The notes beneath the pieces are model-generated. The model was not told the origin of the DNA and ran no database searches. It saw only the letters and a program-made list of their open reading frames with translations. The translations under genes were made by a program, and so were the position numbers. A DNA stretch of 64,000 nucleotides, from assembly GCA_963788935.1 (NCBI GenBank), contig CAWBIM010000004.1:1364001-1428000 (forward strand), in the 5' to 3' direction. Below are positions 44,878 to 53,762 of the stretch, in pieces; within the stretch, counting starts at the first letter, position 1, and each line of letters begins with the position of its first letter. The stretch is from JAOPZW01 sp963788935. Lineage in GTDB: Bacteria; Actinomycetota; Thermoleophilia; Solirubrobacterales; Solirubrobacteraceae.

Positions 44878-46783
44878 GCCGCCCTCCTGGAGGTCGATGG
44901 GCCGGGGACGAGGCGGTGCACGCGCCCGCCGGCCGCCCGGGCGATCGTCGCGGCGAGGCCGACCCGCACCGGCCCCTCCTCGGTGTCGACGACCTCGACC
45001 GCCGTGGCGGCCCGGCCGAGGCCGCCCGCGGCCGCGGTGACCGCGCCCTCGGGGTCGCGCACGCGGCCGTCGGTGAGCACGACGGCGATCGACCGGCGGC
45101 CCGGCTCGCGCGCCGCCTCGCGGCGGACGAGCAGCTCGGCGGTCCGCAGCCCGGCGGCCAGCGGCGTGCGCCCGCCGGTCGGCAGCGCGGCGAGCGCGGC
45201 GGCCGCCTTCTCGAGCGGCGCGCCCGGCGGGATCAGGACCTCGGCGGCCGCGTCGCGGAACGCGACGACGGCGACCCGGTCGCGGCGGGCGTAGGCGTCG
45301 CGCAGCAGGTCGGCGAGCGCGCCCTTGACGCGGGCCAGCCGGCGCTGGGCGCCCATGGAGCCGCTCGCGTCGACGACGAGGCAGAGGAACGCGCCCTCGC
45401 GGCCGGCGCGGACGTGCTCGCGCAGTCCCTGGTCGTCGCCGAGCAGCCGCGCGCGCAGGCTCGCGACCATCGCGAGGTCGTCGGAGTCGGAGCGGGCCGG
45501 GCGGCTGTCGATCTCCCCCGCGCCGGGGCCGGCGGTCCGCGCCCGGCGCCCGACGGGCCCGTGGCCGGCGCCCCGCGAGCACCAGGGCCTCGGGGCCGAG
45601 CCGCGTGGGGATCGGCGCGTCGTTGCGCGGCCGCGCCGGGACGTCGGGCGACGGCGGTCCGTCGGCGGGCGCCTGCGACGACGACGCCCCGTTGCCGCTC
45701 GCGGACCGCTCCGGCGGCGCGGGCGGCGGCGCGCCTCCGCCCCTCGGCGGCTGCGGCGGCGGATCCTCCGGCGGCCCGTCGCCCGCGCCGTCGTCGAGGG
45801 CGCGCTGGACGTCGTCCGCGCTGGGCAGGTGCCCGTCGAGCGGGTCGCGCCGGCGGCGGTGGGCGACGGCCAGCGCCACGGCCCGGCGCACGTGGTCCTC
45901 GCCGACCTCCTCGACACCCTCGAGCGCGGCCAGGGCCCGCGCGGCGCGGGCGCTCACGATGTCGCCGCGCACGCCGTCGACCCCGAGCTTCGCGCACGCG
46001 CCCGTGATGCGCAGCAGCTCGCGCTCCGGGCAGCCGCACCGCGGGCAGGCGCCGCTGCGCGTCGGCGAGCCGGGCCGCCAGCGCCTGCTCCGCCGCGCCC
46101 CAGCGCTCGGCGAAGGCCCGCGGGTCGGACTCGAACGCCAGTCGCCGGCGGACGATCTCGGCGCGCTCGCCGGGGTCGTCGGGCGCGCCGACCTCGACGC
46201 CGAGGCCGAAGCGGTCCAGCAGCTGCGGGCGCAGGTCGCCCTCCTCGACGTTCATCGTCCCGACGAGGATGAACCGGGCGTCGTGCTCGACGGACACCGC
46301 CTCGCGCTCGACCCGGGCGATCCCGGTCGCGGCGGCGTCGAGCAGCGCGTCGACGAGGTGGTCGGGCAGGAGGTTGACCTCGTCGACGTAGAGGATGCCG
46401 CGGTGGGCGCGGGCGAGCAGGCCCGCCTCGAACGCGTGCTCGCCGGCCAGCGCGCGCCCGAGGTCGAGCGCGCCGACGAGCCGGTCGAGCGTCGTGCCGA
46501 TCGGCAGCTCGACGAGCGGCGCGGGCCGCTCGACGACGCGGGCGCCGGCGGCCACCACGCCGCCCGGCGCGCGTTCGCCGGGGGCGAACGCGAAGGCCTC
46601 ACCGTCCGCCGCCGCGACCGGCGGGAGCAGCGGAGCCAGGCCGCGCACGGCCGTCGACTTCGCCGTGCCGCGCTCCCCGCGCACGAGCACCCCGCCCACG
46701 TCGGGCGCGACGGCGTTGATCAGCAGCGCCTCGACGAGCGCCTCCTGGCCGACGATCGCGCTCAGCGGGAAGGCGACGGTCAC
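44874..46783 (-). CDS. Magnesium/cobalt chelatase ATPase and VWA fusion (ChlI-ChlD type), two frameshifts
   Basis: About 636 residues. The AAA+ part: FPLSAIVGQEALVEALLINA, GVLVRGERGTAKSTAVRGLA (Walker A), GILYVDEVNLLPDHLVDALL (Walker B), SVEHDARFILVGTMNVEEGD, LRPQLLDRFGLGVEVGAP. A Pro-rich linker with GDGPPEDPPPQPPRGGGA follows. The C-terminal VWA domain has LCLVVDASGSMGAQRRLARV with the MIDAS DxSxS and ends near a VLTDGRVRD strand. Frame breaks lie near 46038 and 45578. With CobN it should form the ATP-dependent cobalt chelatase, replacing separate CobS and CobT. GTG 46783 overlaps the cobN stop. Confidence 0.87.
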
Positions 46784-49700
46784 GACTGCGCCTCCTCGAG
46801 CTCGCCCTCGAGGGCCAGGTAGCGGTCGCGGATCGCGTCGAGCGAGCCGTCGGCGGGCTCGGCCCACATGCCGCGGTCGGCGGCCTCGAGCAGCCGCTCG
46901 GCGATGCCGCGCGCCGCCCACGGGTTCGACGCGGCCATGAACGCGGCGACGTCGGGGTCGAGGAGGTAGCGCTCGGCGACCTGCTCGTACATCCAGTCCT
47001 CGGCGACGCCCGCCGTCGCGTCGTAGCCGAACAGGTAGTCGACCGTCGCCGACAGCTCGGCCGCGCCCTTGTAGCCGTGGCGGATCATCGACGCGATCCA
47101 GCGCGGGTTCGCCACCCGAGCGCGGAACACGCGGCGCGTCTCCTCGGCCAGCGTGCGCGCGACGACCCGCGAGGGGTCCGAGGAGTCCCCGAGGTAGGCG
47201 GCGGGCTCGCTCCCGCGGATGGCCCGGACCGTGGCGACCATGCCGCCGTGATACTGGTAGTAGTCGTCGGAGTCGAGGATGTCGTGCTCGCGCGAGTCGA
47301 CGTTCTTGACCGCGACCTCGATGCGGGCGTAGGCGTCGCGCATCGCCTCCGAGGCCGGCGACCCGCCGAGGCCGCGCCCGTAGGCGTAGCCGCCCCACGC
47401 CTCGTAGACGGCGGCGAGATCGCCGTCGTCGCGCCAGTCGCGGCTGTCGACGAGCTGGAGCAGGCCGGCCCCGTACGTCCCCGGCTTCGACCCGAAGACG
47501 CGCGTCGTCGCGCGCCGCCACGCGGGCTGCGCGCCGAGCTCGCCGGCCAGCCGCTCGGCGTCGGCGCGCGCGTGGGCGGCGACGTGGTTGTCGGCGTCGG
47601 ACTCGTCGAGCGCGGCGACGGCGGCCACGGCGTCGTCGAGGAGGTTCACGAGGTGCGGGAACGCGTCGCGGAAGAACCCGGAGATCCGGACGGTCACGTC
47701 GATCCGCGGCCGCCCGAGCTCGGCGAGCGGGATCACCTCGATCCCGGTCACCCGCTTGGACTCCGGGTGCCACGTCGGCCGCACGCCGAGCAGCGCCAGG
47801 ATCTCGGCGACGTCGTCGCCCTGCGTGCGCATCGCGGCCGTCCCCCACGCGACGAGCCCGACCATCTTCGGCAGCTCGCCGGTGTCGGCGCGATGGCGGT
47901 CGAGGAGCGCGTCGGCGAGCCGGCGGCCGACCTCCCAGGACAGCTCCGAGGGCAGCGCGCGCGGGTCGACGCTGTAGAAGTTGCGCCCGGTCGGCAGCAC
48001 GTCGATGCGCCCGCGCGTCGGCGCGCCCGGACGGCCCGGACTCGATGTGGCGGCCGTGCAGCGCCCGCACGACGGCGGTCAGCTCGTCGGGCGTGCGCAT
48101 GATCCGCGGGACGACCTCGTCGCAGGCGAACCGCAGCGCGCGCCGCACGCCGTCGTGGTCGACCCCGAGCACGTCGCGGCCGACGACCCCCGCGGCATCG
48201 GCGCTCCAGCCCCGCGCGGCCAGCCCGTCGAGGAGCGCCATGTGCGCGTCCTCGAGCCGGTCGACGACGTCGCCGGCGCTCGCCACCGGGCCGCGGAAGC
48301 GCTCGCGCAGGCCGTCCGGGACGGGCGGCGCCGGCGCGCCCGCCGCGGCGACGAGGGCGGGCTCGTCGAGCCCGTAGGCGGCGCCCACCGCGCGCCGCAG
48401 CCCGGGGACGTCGCCGGACCCGAGCCGCATCATCGCCGACACCAGGCCGCGCAGCTGCTCGCCCGTGGGCGCCCGCCCGAGGACGTGCAGCCCGTCCTTG
48501 ATCTGGATGTCCTTGACCTCGCAGAGGTAGCCGTCGATGTGCTCGACGAGCGCGCCGACGTCGTCCGGGCGCTCGTGGATGTCGAGGTCGGCCTGCAGGT
48601 TGGCCGCCTCGATCGCCGTCCAGATGCGCGACGCCAGGCCGGGCAGCTTCGACGGATCGAGCACCTCGAGGCGCGCGTACTCGTCGAGCAGCGCCTCGAG
48701 CTCGGCGATCTCGTCGTAGCTGTCGGCCCGCATCATCGGCGGGACGAGGTGGTCGACGATCGTCGCGTGCGCGCGGCGCTTGGCCTGGACGCCCTCGCCC
48801 GGGTCGTTGACGACGAACGGGTAGATCAGCGGCAGCGAGCCGAGGGCGGCGTCCGGCGCGCACGACGCGCTCAGCGCGAGCATCTTGCCCGGCGTCCACT
48901 CGAGGGTTCCGTGCTTGCCGAGGTGGACGATCGCGTCGGCGCCCCACGCCGCCGCGATCCAGCGGTAGCAGGCCAGGTAGTGGTGGGTCGGCGGCAGCTT
49001 GGGGTCGTGGTAGATCCCGACCGGGTCCTCCCCGTAGCCGCGCGGCGGCTGGATGGCGACGACGACGTTGCCGAGCTCGAGCCCCGCGATCACGAAGTCG
49101 TCGCCGTCGACGTAGCGGTCGCCCGGCGGCGGGCCCCAGCGCTCCTCCATCGACGCGCGCAGATCCTCGGGCAGCGTCGCGTACCACGCGAGGTAGTCGG
49201 CGACGGGCAGGCGCAGGGGCGCGGCGGCGAGCTGCTCGCCGGTGAGGAACTCGGGGTCGTGGCCGCCGGCGGCGACGAGCGCGTGGATCAGCGCGTCGCC
49301 GTCGGCGAAGTCGTGCTCGATCCGCATGCCGTCGGCGCGCAGCGTGTCGAGCAGCGCGATCGCGCTGGCCGGCGTGTCGAGGCCGACGGCCATGCCGATC
49401 TTCGCGTGCTTGGTCGGGAACGCGGTCAGCAGGACGGCGACCCGGCGCTCGGCGGCCGGCGTGTGGCGCAGCCGCGCGTGCGCGACCGCGAGACCCGCGA
49501 CCCGCGCGCAGCGCTCGGGATCGGGGACGTAGCGCGGCACCGGGACGCCGACCGGCGAGCCCTCGGCCTCGCGCTCCTTGAACGAGATGACCCCGCCGAG
49601 GAGCCGCCCGTCGAACTCCGGGATCGCGACCTGCGTCGCGGCGTCCAGGGGCGTCAGGCCGCTGTCGGACTCCGACCACGTCGCCCGCGACGAGGTCGAG

Positions 49701-50546
49701 CAGACCGCCTGGATCACCGGCACGTCGAGCGCCGCGAGGGCGCGGGCGTCCCACTCCTGCCAGCTCTCGCCGACGCCCTCGCGCTTGGCGACGGTCGTGT
49801 CGGCCGCGCCGCTGCCGCCGGTGGCGAGCATCGTCGTGATCAGCGCGTCGACATGGCCGTCGAGGAGCGCGAGCGCCGGGACCTTGCCGTCGGCGTCGCG
49901 CCGCAGGGTGTAGCTCCACACCGGCAGGACGTTCGCGCCGGCGGCCTCGATCGCGGCGGCCAGGCCGTCGACGAAGGCGGTGTTCCCGGTGAGCCGGTGC
50001 GAGCGGTAGAAGCAGACGCCGACCGTCGGCCGGGCCGGGTCCAGGCCGGCGAGGGCCGCCTCGATCGTCACGTCGCCGCGACCGGGGACGTAGACGCCGA
50101 GGTCGGCGACGGCGCGGGGCGGCGCGAAGCCGTGGCCCTCGAGCAGGAACGTGTCGGCGAGGAAGCGCAGCAGCTGCTCGACGTTGTCGACGTCGCCGTG
50201 GCGCAGGTACTCGCCGGCCTGGGCCACCGCCCCCGCCGGCGCGGTCGACAGCGCGGTCATCTCGGCGTCGGGCTCGGCCTCGCCGCCCAGGGCCAGCAGC
50301 ACGGCGCCGCGCGCGCGGCAGGCGTCGACCAGGAGATCGAGCCCCTCGGGCCAGCCGCGCCGGCCGCCGAGGATCCGGCACAGCACGACGCGCGCGCCGT
50401 CGAGCACGTCCTCGACCAGCGCCGGCCGGGTCGGGGTGGCCGCCCGGGTTGGCGCAGCGCACCTCGGGGAAGTCGTCCGGGAGCCGCTGCACCGCGGCGG
50501 CGGTGGCGAGGATCTCGGTGTCGGCGGTCGTCACGAAGCGCAGCAC
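46780..50546 (-). CDS. cobN: Cobaltochelatase large subunit, two frameshifts
   Basis: About 1255 residues, the porphyrin-binding catalytic subunit that inserts cobalt into hydrogenobyrinate a,c-diamide. Landmarks: PTVGVCFYRSHRLTGNTAFV, ALLDGHVDALITTMLATGG, VAVLLTAFPTKHAKIGMAVG, GADAIVHLGKHGTLEWTPGK, LPLIYPFVVNDPGEGVQAKR, and in the last third MLPTGRNFYSVDPRALPSEL, GLVAWGTAAMRTQGDDVAEI, RIDVTVRISGFFRDAFPHLV and MIRHGYKGAAELSATVDYLF. The frame breaks near 50425 (about residue 40) and near 48030. Start GTG 50546 is the first in-frame start before LRFVTTADTEILATAAAV and overlaps cobQ by 16 bases. Confidence 0.92.
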
Positions 50547-52054
50547 GGCCGCACCTCCGTCTCGATGGTGGGCAGTCCGGACGGCGGGCCGCCCTCGATC
50601 AGCGCGCGCAGGCGCTCCGTGTCCAGATGGCCGGCGATCAGGTCGCCGAGGGCGTCGTGGCGGGCGGCGCGGGCGGCGGCGAACGCGGTGCGTCCCGGCT
50701 CGAAGCGCCGGCCCCGCGCGGCCGCGACGCGCGCGAGCAGGGCCCGGCGGAAGCCGTCGTGCTCCAGCACGCCGTGCCACGAGGTCCCGACCACGCCGCC
50801 GGCCACGCAGCCGTCGGGCTCGCCGTCGTCGGCCACGAGCAGGCTCTCGCCGCCGTGGCGCTCGACCCGGCCGTGGCGGATCTCGTAGCCGCCCGCGGCG
50901 CTGTCGAGGAGCCGGGACCGGCCCGCCCGGCGGCGCAGCACCTTGTCGGGCGCGAAGGCCGTCCGCACCGGCAGCAGGCCGAGGCCGGCGACCACGCCGC
51001 GGCGCGACTCGACCTCGTCGTCGATGCGCTCGCCGAGCAGTTGGTAGCCGCCGCAGATGCCGAGGATGGGCGCGCCGCCGGCGGCCCGGGCCGCGAGGGC
51101 GTCGGCGACGCCGCCGGCCCGCAGGCGCTCGAGGTCCTCGACCGTCGCCTTCGTCCCCGGGACGACCACGAGGTCGGCGCGCTCGACGTCGGCGGGCGAC
51201 GTCGTGAAGCGCACCCGCACGCCCGGCTCGGCCGCCAGCGCGTCGGCGTCGGTGAAGTTGCTCATCCAGCGCAGGCGGACGACGGCGACGTCGAGCGTGT
51301 CGCCGGTCGTCGGCGCCTCGGCGCGGCGGCCCTCGAGCGCGAGCGAGTCCTCGACGTCGAGCCACAGGTCCTCGACGTAGGGCAGGACGCCGAGCGTCGG
51401 GCGTCCGGTACGGCTCTCGAGCTGGTCGAGGCCCGGCGCGAGGATGCCCTCGTCGCCGCGGAACTTGTTGATCACGAACCCGGCGACGAGGGCCTGGTCG
51501 GCGGCGTCGAGCAGCGCGAGCGTCCCGAACAGCGACGCGAACACGCCGCCGCGGTCGATGTCGGCGACGACGATCACCGGGAGGTCCGCCTCGCGCGCCA
51601 GCCACATGTTCGTCAGGTCCGCGTCGCGGAGGTTGATCTCGGCCGGGCTGCCGGCGCCCTCGCAGACGACGACGTCGAAGCGCTCGCGCAGGTCGGCCAG
51701 CGCCTCGGCCACGACCGGCCGCAGCTCGTGCTTGAGCGCCTGGTAGGAGCGGGCGTCGGCGTCGCCGTAGGGCCGGCCCATGACGATCACCTGGCTGTGG
51801 CGGTGGCCCGACGGCTTGATGAGGATCGGGTTCATCGCGGCCTCGGGCTCGAGCCCGGCGGCCGCCGCCTGGACGGCCTGGGCCCGGCCGATCTCGGCGC
51901 CGTCGGGCGTCACGACCGAGTTCAGCGCCATGTTCTGCGCCTTGAACGGCGCGACGCGCACGCCCTCGCGGTGCAGCCAGCGGCAGATCCCGGCGGTGAC
52001 GACCGACTTGCCCGCGTCCGAGTGCGTGCCCGCGACGAGCAGCGCGCCCTTCAC
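50531..52054 (-). CDS. cobQ: Cobyric acid synthase
   Basis: 507 residues, amidates side chains b, d, e and g. The ATPase part: ALLVAGTHSDAGKSVVTAGI (P-loop), VAPFKAQNMALNSVVTPDG, VCEGAGSPAEINLRDADLTN, VIVVADIDRGGVFASLFGTL. The amidotransferase part: DLVVVPGTKATVEDLERLRA, PILGICGGYQLLGERIDD with catalytic Cys near 342, and GVVGTSWHGVLEHDGFRR with catalytic His near 445. Intact. GTG 52054 overlaps the cobD stop by 4 nt. Confidence 0.95.
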   Translation of the reverse strand: MKGALLVAGTHSDAGKSVVTAGICRWLHREGVRVAPFKAQNMALNSVVTPDGAEIGRAQAVQAAAAGLEPEAAMNPILIKPSGHRHSQVIVMGRPYGDADARSYQALKHELRPVVAEALADLRERFDVVVCEGAGSPAEINLRDADLTNMWLAREADLPVIVVADIDRGGVFASLFGTLALLDAADQALVAGFVINKFRGDEGILAPGLDQLESRTGRPTLGVLPYVEDLWLDVEDSLALEGRRAEAPTTGDTLDVAVVRLRWMSNFTDADALAAEPGVRVRFTTSPADVERADLVVVPGTKATVEDLERLRAGGVADALAARAAGGAPILGICGGYQLLGERIDDEVESRRGVVAGLGLLPVRTAFAPDKVLRRRAGRSRLLDSAAGGYEIRHGRVERHGGESLLVADDGEPDGCVAGGVVGTSWHGVLEHDGFRRALLARVAAARGRRFEPGRTAFAAARAARHDALGDLIAGHLDTERLRALIEGGPPSGLPTIETEVRPCCAS

Positions 52055-52974
52055 GGCCGCCTCCGGGCGATCGCCGCGCGAACCGCCGTCGCGAGGAGGG
52101 CCGCGGTCGCCCCGACCGCGCTCGACAGCCGCGCCGCCCGCTCGATGTCGCCGCTGTCGGGCTCCCGGCCGGTGCCGAGCGTCGGGCGCACCTCGGCGCG
52201 GCCGGCGTAGGCCAGCGGGCCGCCGAGGCGCAGGCCGAGCGCGCCGGCGAACGCCGCCTCGATCCGGCCCGCGTTCGGGCTCGGGTGCGCGGCGCCGTCG
52301 CGGCGGATGACCCGGACGGTCGCCGCGGGCGACCCGCCGACGACCGGAGCGAGCAGCGCCGCGAGCGCGGCACCCAGCCGCGCCCCGGGCCAGCTCAGGA
52401 CGTCGTCGAGGCGTGCCGCGGCCCAGCCGAACGACGCGTAGCGCTCGCTGCGGTGGCCGACCATCGCGTCGAGCGTGTTCGCGGCCCGGTAGCCCGCGAC
52501 ACCGGCCGGGCCCGCGACGGCGCCCCAGAAGAGCGCGCCCACGACGGCGTCGGCGGTGTTCTCGGCCACGGACTCGACGGTCGCGCGACTGAGGCCGCGA
52601 GCGTCCAGCGCGTCCGGGTCGCGGCCGCACAGCGACGGCAGCACCGCCCGGGCGCCGTCGAGGTCGCCCGTCTCGAGGCACCGGGCGAGCCGGCGCGCCT
52701 CCCGCCCGAGCGAGCGGCCGCCCAGCGCCGCCCAGGTCACGACGGCCAGCACCGTTCGCCGGCCGAGCCGCGTGCGCGCCGCGAGCTCCGCGGCCAGCGC
52801 GGCGCCCGCCACGAGGCCGGCGGCGTAGACGGCGCCGCGGGCGCGGCTCGGCGCGTAGCCGACGCGCTCGGCCGCGAGCGCGACCCGGCCGAACCCGGCG
52901 ACGGGATGCAACCGGCGCGGGTCGCCGAGGAGGGCGTCGGCGGTCCAGCCGCCGAGGAGGGCCGCGCCGCTCAC
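52051..52974 (-). CDS. cobD: Adenosylcobinamide-phosphate synthase (CbiB/CobD)
   Basis: 307 residues, integral membrane enzyme that attaches aminopropanol phosphate to adenosylcobyric acid. Signatures: WTADALLGDPRRLHPVAGFG (the DxxLGDPxxxHPV motif), LSRATVESVAENTADAVVGA near 130, LFWGAVAGPAGVAGYRAANT, MVGHRSERYASFGWAAARLD near 175, and HPSPNAGRIEAAFAGALGLR. Starts at GTG 52974, 4 nt inside the phosphatase gene. Confidence 0.93.
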   Translation of the reverse strand: MSGAALLGGWTADALLGDPRRLHPVAGFGRVALAAERVGYAPSRARGAVYAAGLVAGAALAAELAARTRLGRRTVLAVVTWAALGGRSLGREARRLARCLETGDLDGARAVLPSLCGRDPDALDARGLSRATVESVAENTADAVVGALFWGAVAGPAGVAGYRAANTLDAMVGHRSERYASFGWAAARLDDVLSWPGARLGAALAALLAPVVGGSPAATVRVIRRDGAAHPSPNAGRIEAAFAGALGLRLGGPLAYAGRAEVRPTLGTGREPDSGDIERAARLSSAVGATAALLATAVRAAIARRRP

Positions 52975-53573
52975 GCCGGGACCGCGTCGTCGGACCGCGC
53001 GCCGCGCACGGCCCGGACGGGCACGTTGACGCTGCGCAGCGTCCAGCGCCCGTCGTGGGCGTGCAGCTCGGTGCGCGACAGCGGCGCGCAGTCGACGCGC
53101 CAGAACGCCTCGATCGGCGCCGCGAGCGCGTGGACGACCGCCGCCTTGACGACGCCGCCGTGGGTGATCGCGACGCACGTCCCGGCGCGGCCGGCCTGGC
53201 CGTCGAGCCAGGCGCCGACCCGCGCGGAGAACGCGCGCAGGCTCTCGCCGCCGTGCGGCGCGCTGTCGGGGTCGGTCATCCACCGCCGCGTCTCCTCGGG
53301 CCGCTCGGCGACGAGCTCGTCCAGCGTGCGCCCGCCCCACGCCCCGAAGTCGCACTCGGCGATGGCGGGCTCGACGGCGTCGACGGTCAGCCCGGCGGCC
53401 TCGGCGGTCGCGCGGCAGCGCGCCGACGGGCTGCACACGACCTCGGCCCGGGGCGGCGCCGAGAGCGCGGCCGCGGCTGCGAGCGCGCGCTCGTCGAGCG
53501 GCTCGTCGGCCGGGAAGGCGTAGACGCGGGTCGCCGCGGTCGGCGCGTGGCGCACGAGGAGCAGCCGTCTCAC
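52971..53573 (-). CDS. Histidine phosphatase, alpha-ribazole phosphatase-like
   Basis: About 200 residues. Phosphohistidine motif LLLVRHAPTAATR near the N-terminus, CSPSARCRATAEAAG near 60, ECDFGAWGGRTLDEL near 85 and VAITHGGVVKAAVVHALA near 145 with the second catalytic His. First gene of the long cobalamin operon, directly behind riboswitch 2, so the expected job is to dephosphorylate alpha-ribazole phosphate or adenosylcobalamin phosphate at the end of the pathway. GTG 53573 was chosen because the protein then opens RRLLLVRH; a longer in-frame ORF extends upstream through the riboswitch. Confidence 0.8.
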   Translation of the reverse strand: MRRLLLVRHAPTAATRVYAFPADEPLDERALAAAAALSAPPRAEVVCSPSARCRATAEAAGLTVDAVEPAIAECDFGAWGGRTLDELVAERPEETRRWMTDPDSAPHGGESLRAFSARVGAWLDGQAGRAGTCVAITHGGVVKAAVVHALAAPIEAFWRVDCAPLSRTELHAHDGRWTLRSVNVPVRAVRGARSDDAVPA

Positions 53574-53639
53574 GCTGCCGCTGCCGGGTCCATCGCTGAC
53601 ACCTCCGCGAGATCCTGCGTCCCGCACTCGAAGGGTTCC

Positions 53640-53732
53640 GTGGCGACGGAGTTCCTGACTCCCGGGACCGCGACGACCCGGTCACAGTGGCGCGACCGTG
53701 CCGGAATCCCACCGGCTTCCTCGCGTCGCCAC
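53640..53732 (-). promoter_or_regulatory. Cobalamin riboswitch 2 (compact), for the long minus-strand operon
   Basis: On the minus strand a P1 stem GTGGCGACG / CGTCGCCAC (53724-53732 with 53640-53648) encloses GAGGAAGCCGGTGGGATTCC, then GGCACGGTCGCGCCACTGTG and AGTCAGGAACTCC. These are the family's conserved G-rich, CCGGT..CCGGC, GCCACTGTGA and GTCAG elements in a shortened architecture. It ends 67 bases before the phosphatase start at 53573, so it should control all 11 genes down to cobM. Confidence 0.88.
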
Positions 53733-53762
53733 GCTCGTGGCGGCACTCTACTGTTCTCGCGC

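Noticed and set aside
47981..52210. A 1409-codon plus-strand open frame antisense to cobN and cobQ
   Set aside because: Composition is Arg/Ala/Asp low complexity with no domain, and the opposite strand carries clear CobN and CobQ motifs.
53055..53762. Long N-terminal extension of the bluB-cobT frame
   Set aside because: It runs antisense through the phosphatase gene and riboswitch 2. The conserved BluB domain begins shortly after GTG 53763.
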